Assembly: GCF_007301515.1 (NCBI RefSeq)
Contig: NZ_CP041666.1
Span: 186,001 to 250,000, forward strand
Source of the DNA: Radiobacillus deserti
GTDB taxonomy: Bacteria; Bacillota; Bacilli; Bacillales; Amphibacillaceae
Direction: 5' to 3'
DNA: 64,000 nt
Each line of letters starts with the position of its first letter. Positions within the stretch are counted from its first letter, which is position 1. The translations under genes and the position numbers were made by a program. Below, piece by piece: positions 43,454 to 52,149 of the stretch. Under the pieces are notes generated by a model. It ran no database searches, had not been told where the DNA came from, and worked only from the letters and a program-made list of their open reading frames with translations.

Positions 43454-45061
43454 TTATTGTTCGATGTCACGTCTGCGGAAGCCAATAAAACCTACCGCTG
43501 TTAACATGATAAAAACCATGCTTAGAAGCACGAGCGGAATAGCTGAAAAGTCTTCAACAGGTAATTGAGGTACGTATCCGAATGGAGAAAGGTTGCCAAC
43601 CCAATCGGAGAATTGGAATAATCCACCTAAATACAGGACGATAAACGAGTATAAAACATATACCCATATGAAGCTGGTTCGTTTTGGATAGTGTCCAATT
43701 AGGAATACGGATACACTAATCATCACTAGCATAGCAGGATAATAGGACAATGCCGCCCCAAATACCATTTCGAAGGATAACCCATCTTCGACCATTGTTG
43801 TCCCGACAGACCATAAGCCAAGTGCTGCAAGCGATAGCATAACTAGGCCATTCACAATCGCAAGGAGAAAGTAACTTCCTAACAGTTTTGTCCGGGATAC
43901 CGTTCTCCCTAATAAATGGGTAAGACGTTCCTTTTTTTCTTCTCCACGAAGCTTATTTACCGCCATAACGGGAGGAATAGTGGCTAGTAACGAAATAACA
44001 ATCATCAGCATCGGGATAAATTGCTCTAACAAGGTGACGCCCTCTGCAGGTTGGAGCATCTGTTTCATCGCATCGTTATCTGCGAAAAAGGATTCGAGAT
44101 CCCCTAATACCGACCCGTAAGACGCACCTAATACGTACATCCCGATTGCCCATGATATAATCCCTGTTCGCTGCAACCGTACCGCCAATCCAAGTGGGCT
44201 TTGTAAGAAGTGTGACGCATGATTTTTGCCAGGCTTGGATGGCAAAAATCCTCTGTCTAAGTCCCGAATCGCATGTAAATAATTCGCTAATACGTATAGA
44301 ACTATAGCAGCAATAACCATCAATACGATGGGCCACCAGTTGTTTGTGTCGTACACCTTTGCTTTGGTCACCCATGCTAATGGGGATATCCATGATAAGG
44401 ATTCATTCGTAACATCTGTAATTGCCCGAAATAGATAAGCGATAAGGAGTACCGCAATCGAGTACCCGATCGTACCGCGTGAGCTATCCGATAGCTGTGC
44501 GAACACGGCGGTGACTCCTGCGAAAAATAAACCGGTAGCCCCTAGCGCTGTTCCGTATAAAAGGGATCCCTCTAAATCCATACTTTCTATTCCGAGTACA
44601 TAAAGACCAAAGCCATTGATGAAAGCTAAGCCAATGCAAGTAAGGGTGATGACTACTAAAGAAGCATTCAAATAGGAAAGTCGTCCAGCTGCTAAGGACC
44701 GAACGATTTCGACCCGACCTTCTTCTTCGTCAGCACGTGTATGACGAGTGACGAGAAGAATGCTCATTAATCCAACGACTGCAGCCGTCATAAGCAACAT
44801 TTGGTGCGCCGTCATAACTCCCGTTGTATAATGGCTCAAATTTGCAGGACCAGTCATCGCAGTCATGGCTGGGTTTGCCATCGTCTGTGCCATGGCATCT
44901 CTTTCAGCTTGAGATTTATATAGATCCTGGAAAGCGGTCGGCACAATAATGGTAAAAAAACTAAGCGCAACAACCCAAATTAGAATACGAAAACGATCAA
45001 GACGGAAAATAAAACGAGAGAGGAATCCCGTTTTAGCGGCTAAGTTGTTGCTAGCCATCAC
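43454..45061 (-). CDS. ABC exporter permease (large, two-domain)
   Basis: 535-aa membrane protein with about twelve hydrophobic segments in two halves. The repeated blocks REEKKERLTHLLGRTVSRT-like and ADEEEGRVEIVRSLAAGRLS are typical of the tetronasin/polyketide-type ABC-2 exporter permeases. It overlaps the ATPase by 4 nt. Together with the ATPase and the TetR regulator it forms a drug-exporter operon; substrate unknown. Confidence 0.82.
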   Translation of the reverse strand: MMASNNLAAKTGFLSRFIFRLDRFRILIWVVALSFFTIIVPTAFQDLYKSQAERDAMAQTMANPAMTAMTGPANLSHYTTGVMTAHQMLLMTAAVVGLMSILLVTRHTRADEEEGRVEIVRSLAAGRLSYLNASLVVITLTCIGLAFINGFGLYVLGIESMDLEGSLLYGTALGATGLFFAGVTAVFAQLSDSSRGTIGYSIAVLLIAYLFRAITDVTNESLSWISPLAWVTKAKVYDTNNWWPIVLMVIAAIVLYVLANYLHAIRDLDRGFLPSKPGKNHASHFLQSPLGLAVRLQRTGIISWAIGMYVLGASYGSVLGDLESFFADNDAMKQMLQPAEGVTLLEQFIPMLMIVISLLATIPPVMAVNKLRGEEKKERLTHLLGRTVSRTKLLGSYFLLAIVNGLVMLSLAALGLWSVGTTMVEDGLSFEMVFGAALSYYPAMLVMISVSVFLIGHYPKRTSFIWVYVLYSFIVLYLGGLFQFSDWVGNLSPFGYVPQLPVEDFSAIPLVLLSMVFIMLTAVGFIGFRRRDIEQ

Positions 45062-45951
45062 TGTTCACCTCCTGCCCCTTCATAATGACGTATAAATAAA
45101 TCCTCTAGTGTAGGTGGAGCACTTTCAAGCTTCACGATTCCAAATGGACTAATGTGTTGCATGACGGCATCGATCTTGTCACTATCCACTTGGAAGGATA
45201 ATCCATGCTCGCTTTCTTCGATATCATGAACGCCTTGTAGGTCATCTAAACCAGTCAGTGGTTGTTTCGTATCCACAAGTAACTGAGTTCGTGTTAAGTG
45301 ACGTAATTCACTCAACGATCCAGATTCAATAATCTGCCCCTGACGAATAATACTGACTCGATCACATAGCTTTTCTACTTCGGAAAGGATATGACTAGAT
45401 AAGAGAACACTCTTCCCTTGTTTTTTCAGATCCATTACACATTCTTGAAACACCTTTTCCATTAGAGGATCCAATCCAGAGGTAGGCTCATCTAAAATAA
45501 AAAGGTCTGCATCTGATGAAAAAGCGGCGACGAGGGCAACCTTTTGTCGGTTTCCTTTTGAATAGGTTCTACATTTTTTAGATGGATCCAAATCAAACTT
45601 TTGAATTAATTCCTCGCGTTTTTCTTTATTTGTCGTCCCATTTAGTTTTAAAAATAAATCAATGACTTCGCCACCAGTTAAATTAGGCCATAGATTCACA
45701 TCCCCAGGTACATAAGCGATTCGTCTATGAATATCAACAGCATCTTGCCAAGCATCCATATCGAAAATTTTCACTTCTCCGTCGGTTGCTTTTAAGATTC
45801 CTAATAGCACTCGAATCGTAGTTGATTTACCTGCACCATTAGGTCCGATGAATCCTAACACTTCCCCGTGATTAACCTCGAGGTTCACCCCGTCCAAAGC
45901 CGTAAACTTCCCAAATTTCTTTGTTAGGTTCGTTACTTTTAGCAGACTCAT
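45058..45951 (-). CDS. ABC exporter ATP-binding protein
   Basis: 297-aa DrrA-type ATPase: Walker A GPNGAGKST (~35-43), signature TYSKGNRQK (degenerate LSGGQ), Walker B LFILDEPTSGLD, H-loop SSHILSEVEKL. A C-terminal ~70-residue tail is typical of drug exporters. Second gene of the TetR-ATPase-permease operon, 3 nt downstream of the regulator. Confidence 0.88.
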   Translation of the reverse strand: MSLLKVTNLTKKFGKFTALDGVNLEVNHGEVLGFIGPNGAGKSTTIRVLLGILKATDGEVKIFDMDAWQDAVDIHRRIAYVPGDVNLWPNLTGGEVIDLFLKLNGTTNKEKREELIQKFDLDPSKKCRTYSKGNRQKVALVAAFSSDADLFILDEPTSGLDPLMEKVFQECVMDLKKQGKSVLLSSHILSEVEKLCDRVSIIRQGQIIESGSLSELRHLTRTQLLVDTKQPLTGLDDLQGVHDIEESEHGLSFQVDSDKIDAVMQHISPFGIVKLESAPPTLEDLFIRHYEGAGGEQ

Positions 45952-45954
45952 TAC

Positions 45955-46629
45955 TCATTCCCCCTCTTTGTAAAAGCTTCGTCTCAATATCTCTGCATAG
46001 CTATTCCATTCATCAAGAAGCTTCGTGCCAAGCTCTTCTCCCATGTTGCTAAAGGAACCGATTTTCTCCATTTGGAGTTCACCAAAACCAATTGCTGTCC
46101 AGTTGAGTATGTGAAGTGCTTTTTCGGGATCCACATCTTCCCGTAATTTCGACCAATCGATATTTTCGTAAATCTTTTTCAACCCATCCTCTAAGGTATC
46201 GTCCATAATGTGATCAATATCGGATTTGACTTGTACGGACTGCTCTCCGCGAGAAGCATATAGAAAGTCAAAGACTAACGGATAGTTTCGTTGGATTTTT
46301 ATTTTAATGACTCCTATTTGCAATATACGTTTAAATAAGTCTTGTTCATGTAAATCCATTTCATCATAGATAAAGTCTATAACTTTTATGGCGTGTTCAA
46401 GTAAGTAGAGATACAAATCCTTTTTATTTGTAAAATATTTAAATAGCGATCCCTTTGATATTTGTGCTTCCTTTACTATTTCATTTGTCGATGCTTTTTC
46501 AAACCCATTCTGAACAAATTGATTCATGGCTTCATTTATAATTCGTTTTTGTTTTTCCTCGCTTAAGCTAAAAAAGGTTGAGTTGATTGTCCTGAACTCC
46601 TTTCCTACAGAAGTGACCAGAGTGGTCAC
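45955..46629 (-). CDS. TetR family regulator of the ABC exporter
   Basis: Up to 224 aa. HTH region EKQKRIINEAMNQFVQNGFE, then ASTNEIVKEAQISKGSLFKY and FTNKKDLYLYLLEH. The start is doubtful. GTG 46629 lies at the predicted transcription start inside an operator. The only good RBS (AAAGGAG) sits 9 nt before an in-frame ATC at 46587, which would give INSTFFSLSEEKQ-, a natural TetR beginning. The regulator probably represses itself and the exporter through the two dyads upstream. Confidence 0.82.
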   Translation of the reverse strand: MTTLVTSVGKEFRTINSTFFSLSEEKQKRIINEAMNQFVQNGFEKASTNEIVKEAQISKGSLFKYFTNKKDLYLYLLEHAIKVIDFIYDEMDLHEQDLFKRILQIGVIKIKIQRNYPLVFDFLYASRGEQSVQVKSDIDHIMDDTLEDGLKKIYENIDWSKLREDVDPEKALHILNWTAIGFGELQMEKIGSFSNMGEELGTKLLDEWNSYAEILRRSFYKEGE

Positions 46630-46661
46630 CTATAATATAACAAAGGTGACCACTCTGGTCA
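46614..46661 (-). promoter_or_regulatory. Two TetR operators flanking the exporter promoter
   Basis: TGACCA-gag-TGGTCA (46614-46628) and TGACCA-ctc-TGGTCA (46647-46661), each palindromic and mutually inverted. On the minus strand the promoter TTGACC (46662-46657), 17 nt, TATATT (46639-46634) lies within this pair. Confidence 0.85.
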
Positions 46662-46759
46662 ACGTTATATATTTTATGCTCAAACGATTTCTTATCCTTG
46701 CATACTCCAATACAAAATGGAAACAGTAAAAAAAGAAATAATGCAATGGAGGAATGCAT

Positions 46760-46879
46760 ATGCCACGACAAGAGATCTCAGACAAAAAGTTTAAGCATGG
46801 TGGAAATGATAGTAAAAAGCGTCCAGCAGAACAAAGAAGAGGAAAAGCAAAATCTAATTCTAGAAATACAGAAAGCTAA
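46760..46879 (+). CDS. Small basic protein (39 aa), unknown
   Basis: ATG 46760 follows GGAGG (46748-46752), with a clean terminator after the stop. The product starts MPRQEISDKKFKHGGNDSKK and ends RNTES. It is about one-third Lys/Arg and lacks hydrophobic stretches. It may bind nucleic acid or be a small spore-associated protein; no family recognised. Confidence 0.6.
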   Translation: MPRQEISDKKFKHGGNDSKKRPAEQRRGKAKSNSRNTES

Positions 46880-46884
46880 GTGAA

Positions 46885-46915
46885 AAAAAGACAAGGTCTC
46901 GCACCTTGTCTTTTT
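46885..46915 (+). terminator. Terminator of the 39-aa gene
   Basis: 13-bp stem AAAAAGACAAGGT/ACCTTGTCTTTTT (46885-46897 and 46903-46915). Confidence 0.9.
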
Positions 46916-46984
46916 AACTCGCCGGAGCGTTTATTGTGCATTTATGAAAATGTACTATTCTATAAATAGCGGAGGTGAGTGGGA

Positions 46985-47578
46985 ATGGATGGTAAGAAAG
47001 TTGGAGATTTAATTTGTAGTCTTCGTAAAGAAAAGGACATGACGCAGAGAGAAATTGCAGAAGCGTTACATGTTAGTGATAAAACCATTTCGAAATGGGA
47101 AAGAGGGATTGGGATACCAGATGTGTCCCTGTTGCGAGAGCTCTCCAACATACTGGGAGTTAATATTGAAAAGATTTTAGAAGGGGAATTGGTTGCAAAC
47201 CAGCGTGATAATGGAAATATTACAAGTATAAAATTCTATGTTTGTCCACATTGTGAGAATGTCCTGACATCTACAGGTAAGGGAGAGATTTCATGCTGTG
47301 GAAGAAAGGTATCCCAATTACCTTTACAGCCGATGGATAAGGACCATGAAATAAAGGTAGTGGATGCGGACAACGACTTTTATGTCACGATGGGTCATGA
47401 AATGAGCAAGGCCCACTATATTTCATTCTTTGCATTTGTTTCCTATGATAGGATTACGATGGTTAAATTATATCCGGAGCAAAGTGCAGAAGTAAGGTTC
47501 CAGAAGATCTATCGAGGGAAAGTGTTTGCGTATTGTAATCAACACGGTTTACAGGTAGTGGATATAAAAAGAGAATAG
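46985..47578 (+). CDS. XRE regulator fused to desulfoferrodoxin (superoxide reductase)
   Basis: 197 aa from ATG 46985 (GGAGGTGA upstream; GTG 46979 overlaps it). XRE HTH at ~5-60 (MTQREIAEALHVSDKTISKW). A desulforedoxin-type site follows with C87-x2-C90 and C104-C105. The superoxide-reductase domain carries all five expected iron ligands: H121, H138, H144 (GHEMSKAHY), C184 and H187 (CNQHG). The catalytic Lys of the usual E-K-H-V-P loop appears shifted (D-K-D-H). Such HTH-desulfoferrodoxin fusions are known in Firmicutes; here it may sense or remove superoxide. Genomic target unknown. Confidence 0.8.
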   Translation: MDGKKVGDLICSLRKEKDMTQREIAEALHVSDKTISKWERGIGIPDVSLLRELSNILGVNIEKILEGELVANQRDNGNITSIKFYVCPHCENVLTSTGKGEISCCGRKVSQLPLQPMDKDHEIKVVDADNDFYVTMGHEMSKAHYISFFAFVSYDRITMVKLYPEQSAEVRFQKIYRGKVFAYCNQHGLQVVDIKRE

Positions 47579-47587
47579 GTAGGAGTT

Positions 47588-47612
47588 AAAGGCATATCAT
47601 ATGCCTTTTTTT
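47588..47612 (+). terminator. Terminator of the XRE-desulfoferrodoxin gene
   Basis: AAAGGCAT-atc-ATATGCCTTTTTTT hairpin. Confidence 0.8.
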
Positions 47613-47653
47613 GTTTCCATACCTAATAAAAGACTCTAGGTAAATGAAAGAGT

Positions 47654-47686
47654 AAAAACCTAATCAATCGTCTGATTAGGTTTTTT
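47654..47686 (+). terminator. Second hairpin with T tract
   Basis: AAAAACCTAATCA (47654-47666) pairs with TGATTAGGTTTTT (47673-47685). No gene is visible between this and the terminator at 47588. Confidence 0.75.
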
Positions 47687-47816
47687 ATGATCTTGCTTGT
47701 TGAAATGACGACCGCCAACTAAATCGATTAATGGTACATTTGAATCAGAGATAAATAATCTGAAGAATCTGTTACTGAATTCAATCTTATCCGTTATATA
47801 AATAGGGGGGGAGTAG

Positions 47817-48317
47817 ATGAAAGAAAATGTAGATAAAATGTATCAAGCATATTTTCAAGATGTTCACCGATTTTTACTCTCCCTGTCGCAGAACCATCAT
47901 ACCGCCGAGGATTTAGTGCAAGAAACGTTTTTTCGTGCGTATCTTTATTTGGAAAGCTATACGGGAGAAAATGTAAAAACATGGTTGTTTACAGTGGCGT
48001 ATCGAGTGTTCATTGATGACCATCGAAAGCAAAAACGAACGGTGGTTAAGGATCAAGGCTTCTTTCAAAGGGTATTCGATAAGAAGAAATCATTAGATCA
48101 CACTCTCGTTACAAAAGAGACAATCCAAGAGGTAATCGATATACTTGAGAACCTTCCAGAAAAACATAAACATGCCGTCCTTCTGCATGATTTTCATGAA
48201 TTAACGCAAAAGGAAGCGGCTCAGATTATGGACATAGAAACTAGTTATTTTAAAGTTCTTTTGTATAGAGGTAGGCAAGCAATTAGACGTAGAAAGGCGG
48301 ATGAGGGAAATGAATGA
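47817..48317 (+). CDS. sigM: ECF sigma factor SigM
   Basis: 166 aa, close in length and pattern to Bacillus SigM. Region 2 reads YFQDVHRFLLSLSQNHHTAE, then DLVQETFFRAYLYLESY and WLFTVAYRVFIDDHRKQK. Region 4 reads LPEKHKHAVLLHDFHELTQK, then EAAQIMDIETSYFKVLLYRG. GGGGGGGAG precedes the ATG. It overlaps by 8 nt a gene encoding a YhdL-like sigma-M inhibitor, which supports the name. SigM responds to cell-wall antibiotics, acid and salt in known species. Its own promoter was not recognised. Confidence 0.78.
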   Translation: MKENVDKMYQAYFQDVHRFLLSLSQNHHTAEDLVQETFFRAYLYLESYTGENVKTWLFTVAYRVFIDDHRKQKRTVVKDQGFFQRVFDKKKSLDHTLVTKETIQEVIDILENLPEKHKHAVLLHDFHELTQKEAAQIMDIETSYFKVLLYRGRQAIRRRKADEGNE

Positions 48318-49449
48318 AGAGTTTAAACGGAAACTCGAAGCCTATGAAAAAGGAGAGTTGTCTGAAGAAGAAATAGAAGCGTTTGAAGAAGAATTAGATC
48401 AATTTGAAGAAGGTCGAGAGTCAATTCAACATAAGGGGAGGGGTATGAATGATAAGAGGCAAAAACGAATTTTAAGACGTGGAAAGTGGAAGGCAAGATT
48501 TCAAACAGCGCTTACAGCAATTCTTTTAACGGCGCTATTTTTTATCGTATCTTCCATTCTTACCTCTATTTATTATGCATGGGGTACCCCAGATCGAAGA
48601 GATGTCTATCGTAATGTGATCGATCACACTCTAACGGTCACAAATCCATATGGTTACATTGGAGGAACTAGCGTTCAGACAAAGACGTTTTTCCGTTTAG
48701 AAGCAACGAGAGATTTAAATAAAACGGTTGGGAGTGATACGTTTCAAGTAGGTGAGATAAATATTGACTTTTTATTTTCAAAGATGAGTTATCCGGCGGA
48801 GGAAAGCTACGGAAGACAGTCTTCGTTTATGCCAGCTTTTTCGTATCCTGGTTACCAGTCTCGAGATGGGGTGAATTCTCAATGGACTCGCTTAGAACAG
48901 ATACCAGAGGGGACGGTGGTTTCCGCTTACGTATCACTCTCGGAATTAATCGGTACGAAAGATTTATTTGAACGTTTTGAAGATAGAGATATGCAGCTAA
49001 TTTGGTTAGCAGTTGATACTGGGATGGAGTCGAACTCTGAAATGGAAGGAATCGTCTCTACACCGATTGGTTTCCCAAGTTTTCCAATATGGCATGAAGA
49101 CGATATGATTTTAGATTCTAGAGAAGAAGAGGAAGGTTTTTTTGGTGGTGTCGTAAGTGAATCCTACTATTCCCCAAATTACTCCACAGATGATGAGGAG
49201 ATTTTCCATCAGCAATTTATGAAAACACTCTCGTTTTTAGAGGATCATGAAAAAATGGTCTCCAACCTAGTATTTGGAGAATTAGACCTGACAGATCGAA
49301 TCACTTATCTTAAAGAAAACGGGGTGAAGCACTACGGAGTTGTTGTGACAGGTCCGACAAAGGAAATATTAAAGTTAAAAAAAGAGCCTTGGATTGGCAG
49401 TATTGAGGTTGATGAAGTAGGCTTCTGGAATTGGATCAGTATGGAATAA
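48310..49449 (+). CDS. yhdL: Sigma-M inhibitor, YhdL-like anti-sigma factor
   Basis: 379 aa from ATG 48310 (GAGGG upstream, within sigM). The N-terminal cytoplasmic part contains MNEEFKRKLEAYEKGELSEE, as in YhdL. One transmembrane segment spans ~65-90 (ALTAILLTALFFIVSSILTS). The extracytoplasmic Sigma_reg domains contain VIDHTLTVTNPYGYIGGTSV and end in KKEPWIGSIEVDEV. It should sequester SigM at the membrane until envelope stress. The usual small partner YhdK is not found nearby. Confidence 0.78.
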   Translation: MNEEFKRKLEAYEKGELSEEEIEAFEEELDQFEEGRESIQHKGRGMNDKRQKRILRRGKWKARFQTALTAILLTALFFIVSSILTSIYYAWGTPDRRDVYRNVIDHTLTVTNPYGYIGGTSVQTKTFFRLEATRDLNKTVGSDTFQVGEINIDFLFSKMSYPAEESYGRQSSFMPAFSYPGYQSRDGVNSQWTRLEQIPEGTVVSAYVSLSELIGTKDLFERFEDRDMQLIWLAVDTGMESNSEMEGIVSTPIGFPSFPIWHEDDMILDSREEEEGFFGGVVSESYYSPNYSTDDEEIFHQQFMKTLSFLEDHEKMVSNLVFGELDLTDRITYLKENGVKHYGVVVTGPTKEILKLKKEPWIGSIEVDEVGFWNWISME

Positions 49450-49656
49450 GGGAGTAGGATGAAATCTCTTCAGATTCAAATGTAATGAGAGGGACTAAGA
49501 TATGAATATGACGGTACATGACTCAAGTGTGGTCATTATTTCCTGGGACATATATCACTTTTAACAATCAACTAAAATTTTTTAAATAAATAAAAGGAGA
49601 AATCAAATAAACAGCGAATTGTTCTTCTATAAAAATATATGAAAGGAGGCAAAGGA

Positions 49657-50139
49657 ATGCGTTATGAAATTTTGAAGAAACCAGAATACCGAGCAATTGG
49701 ATTAAGATGGGAAGGTTCGTATCAAGAGATCCCAGAGCTGAAAGAAACGATCCGAATGGTCAATGAAAGAAGGCAGGAGCTAGAGCATGCAGTGGAACCT
49801 GACATCCAATTGGGGCTCTCTTACCATCTTCGCCCAGATGGATTTGTACATTATTCTGTATATGAGGTTACGGAGGAACAAAGGATTCCTGAAGGTATGT
49901 TAGAAATAAGAGTGCCCGAAATGACCTATTTAACGACAAAGCATGAGAAGGGCCAAGATATTGGTCAGACTTATATGGATATTGATAGGTGGTTAAAAAG
50001 TAGTGATTATCAACCTTTTCAAGAAGCGGATAAGGACTATTACGATAGCCTCCCAATAAAGCATGAACGTTATCCGGAAGACAGGGATATGGCAGACCCA
50101 GATTTTGAAATCTTAATACCTATCACTAAAAAAGTGTAA
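49657..50139 (+). CDS. GyrI-like/AraC effector-binding domain protein
   Basis: 160 aa from ATG 49657 after AAAGGAGG. A standalone SOUL/GyrI fold: MRYEILKKPEYRAIGLRWEG, then PDIQLGLSYHLRPDGFVHYS, VYEVTEEQ and IPITKKV at the end. Such domains bind small hydrophobic or cationic ligands, and some are enzymes or drug-binding proteins. No DNA-binding domain is attached. Its own terminator follows. Confidence 0.7.
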   Translation: MRYEILKKPEYRAIGLRWEGSYQEIPELKETIRMVNERRQELEHAVEPDIQLGLSYHLRPDGFVHYSVYEVTEEQRIPEGMLEIRVPEMTYLTTKHEKGQDIGQTYMDIDRWLKSSDYQPFQEADKDYYDSLPIKHERYPEDRDMADPDFEILIPITKKV

Positions 50140-50146
50140 AGTGGAT

Positions 50147-50182
50147 GACAGAACGACAGTATGTCGATCTGTCTTTTTTTTG
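50147..50182 (+). terminator. Terminator
   Basis: GACAGAaCGACA/TGTCGaTCTGTC stem (50147-50158 and 50162-50173) with eight T. Confidence 0.85.
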
Positions 50183-50294
50183 TGTGCCTAATATGGCCAA
50201 CTATTATAGGACTGGAGACAAAGTTGCGTTCTATTGCTTAATGAAAATCCGTAGAATGTTACAAACACGGTTTCCATTATAGAAGGAGGTACGT

Positions 50295-51563
50295 ATGGGA
50301 GATAAAGTCATTCAATCAGGTGTATCAACCAAGCGAGACCATACCAAATGGAAGTTAATCGGACCAGGAATTGTTGTGGCAGCAACCGGAGTTGGTGCTG
50401 GCGATCTTGCGACAAGTCTGGTCGCAGGTGCTGAATACGGCCTTGCTTTTCTTTGGGCAGTTGTATTAGGCGTTATTGTCAAATTTGCTTTAGGTGAAGG
50501 GGTAGGTCGATGGCATCTAGCGAGTAGTCAGACCATGCTTGAAGGGTGGAGAAGTATGGGGAAATGGGCAACGGGATATTTCGGCGTCTATTCTATCATC
50601 TGGGGATTTGTGTATGGAGCAGCAGGAACTGCTTCTAGTGCATTAGCGGCCCATGCTTTATTCCCGCAAATAAATCTTATCTGGTGGGCAATAATCAATG
50701 GAGTGGTATGTTACATACTCGTGTTATCTGGAAAATATGGTTTCTTTGAAAAAGTGATGACCATTCTCGTTGGTGTAATGTTTGCGACCGTAATTGGGTG
50801 TATGATCTTTGTATTGCCTGACTTGTTGACCCACTTAAATACACTTAAGCCTGTCTTGTCAGAGAATACGATTATTTATGCGTTAGGACTAAGTGGTGGA
50901 GTTGGTGGTTCTATTACGATGGCTTGTTATGGATACTGGTTACAAGAAAAGAATTGGTCTGAAAAACAACATGTAAAGATTATGCGTTGGGATTCTTTGA
51001 GTGGATATATGATAACTAGTATTTTTGCTATCGGAATTATGATTATGGGTACCGCCGTTATTTATGGTACTGGGTTAACGATGGAAGGGGAGGACGCTTT
51101 AATCACGTTCTCTGACCAACTGGCAAGCGTATTAAATCCTACTGCACAGATTTTATTTCTTATCGGGTTCTGGGCTGCTTCTTTTACATCGATTCTTGGT
51201 GTCTGGAATGGGGTATCCTACTTATTTGCAGACTTTGTCCGCACTACACGTCAACTCAATATTGATAAAAAAGAAATAAGTAAAACGAAATCTTATAAGT
51301 TTTATGTATTTTGGCTGACATTCCCTCCTATGATTTTGCATTTGTTTGGCAAACCTGTAGTGTTAATCATTCTTTATGGTTTTTTAGGTGCATTATTTAT
51401 GCCGTTTTTAGCAGTCTCCTTGATCGTGCTGTTAAACTCAACTCGTATTGAAAAGTCATTCCAAAGTGGAAGACTCTCCAATACAGTTCTTAGTCTAAGT
51501 GCTATTTTATTTATTGTACTAACATGTATGGAGCTATATGGAATGATTAAGGACTTTTTATAG
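50295..51563 (+). CDS. Atypical Nramp-related transporter
   Basis: 422-aa membrane protein with about eleven helices. The Nramp fold is visible (LIGPGIVVAATGVGAGDLAT in TM1), but the metal-binding D-P-G-N is replaced by G-A-G-D. The M-P-H triad of TM6 is also missing (GGSITMACYGYWL). It therefore belongs to a divergent Nramp-like branch (YcsG or magnesium-type NRMT proteins come to mind), and Mn/Fe transport should not be assumed. AGGAGG precedes the ATG. Monocistronic. Confidence 0.75.
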   Translation: MGDKVIQSGVSTKRDHTKWKLIGPGIVVAATGVGAGDLATSLVAGAEYGLAFLWAVVLGVIVKFALGEGVGRWHLASSQTMLEGWRSMGKWATGYFGVYSIIWGFVYGAAGTASSALAAHALFPQINLIWWAIINGVVCYILVLSGKYGFFEKVMTILVGVMFATVIGCMIFVLPDLLTHLNTLKPVLSENTIIYALGLSGGVGGSITMACYGYWLQEKNWSEKQHVKIMRWDSLSGYMITSIFAIGIMIMGTAVIYGTGLTMEGEDALITFSDQLASVLNPTAQILFLIGFWAASFTSILGVWNGVSYLFADFVRTTRQLNIDKKEISKTKSYKFYVFWLTFPPMILHLFGKPVVLIILYGFLGALFMPFLAVSLIVLLNSTRIEKSFQSGRLSNTVLSLSAILFIVLTCMELYGMIKDFL

Positions 51564-51807
51564 ATAAACTTTAAGAAAAGTGGAGAGCGTTCATGAGATG
51601 CGGCTCATAGAAGTAGGGACAATGAAGGACAAAAGATGAAAACAGTAATTTGCTTGAACGCCAGTGGAGGCGCGAAAAACAACTCGGATGGGATATCGGT
51701 CAAAGGTTTATCAGTAAAAGAAGTGTATTCCTAGATAAACTGGCCTACTTGTCTTACATAGATTAGTCGTTTTGATTAATCCTATAAAAGACAGGAGGTG
51801 TGCCGCT

Positions 51808-52011
51808 TTGGGAAAAGAAGGTCCAGATATGCCTAATTTTGATAGTCTAAACGATCGGATAATTGAGGATGGAAACGAACAGCCAGTGGTTTCCATGAAA
51901 ACGAGTCTAGATCCAAAGGATCCTTTGGAAAATAATCCGTATTATGATCCGAACAAGGAATATACACCAGAGGAATTAGACAAGTTAAGAAAATTTTTTG
52001 GTGGCAAATAA
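51808..52011 (+). CDS. Small acidic protein of unknown function (67 aa)
   Basis: TTG 51808 follows AGGAGGTG (51793-51800) at 7 nt; the upstream in-frame ATG (51772) has no RBS. The product starts GKEGPDMPNFDSLNDRIIED after Met and ends YTPEELDKLRKFFGGK. It is polar, acidic and lacks membrane segments. A terminator follows. Family not recognised. Confidence 0.6.
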   Translation: MGKEGPDMPNFDSLNDRIIEDGNEQPVVSMKTSLDPKDPLENNPYYDPNKEYTPEELDKLRKFFGGK

Positions 52012-52019
52012 AAGACGGC

Positions 52020-52050
52020 AGGGACACGATGAGAGTGTCCCTTTCTATAT
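52020..52050 (+). terminator. Terminator
   Basis: AGGGACAC/GTGTCCCT stem (52020-52027 and 52035-52042) with a TTCTATATT tail. Confidence 0.75.
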
Positions 52051-52149
52051 TGTCCGTCACAAATTTCTGATATGATAAAAGGAAATTAATGCTTTTAAAT
52101 AAAATGCAATTTAGTCAATACAAGGTTTGTTCGGAGAGGCGGAACACAT

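Noticed and set aside
46698..46883. 61-codon plus-strand frame overlapping the 39-aa gene
   Set aside because: It is in another frame from the RBS-supported ATG at 46760 and has no RBS of its own.
47740..47816. Possible sigma-M autoregulatory promoter upstream of sigM
   Set aside because: No GAAC/CGTC pair with correct spacing could be found; the -35 candidates are not convincing.
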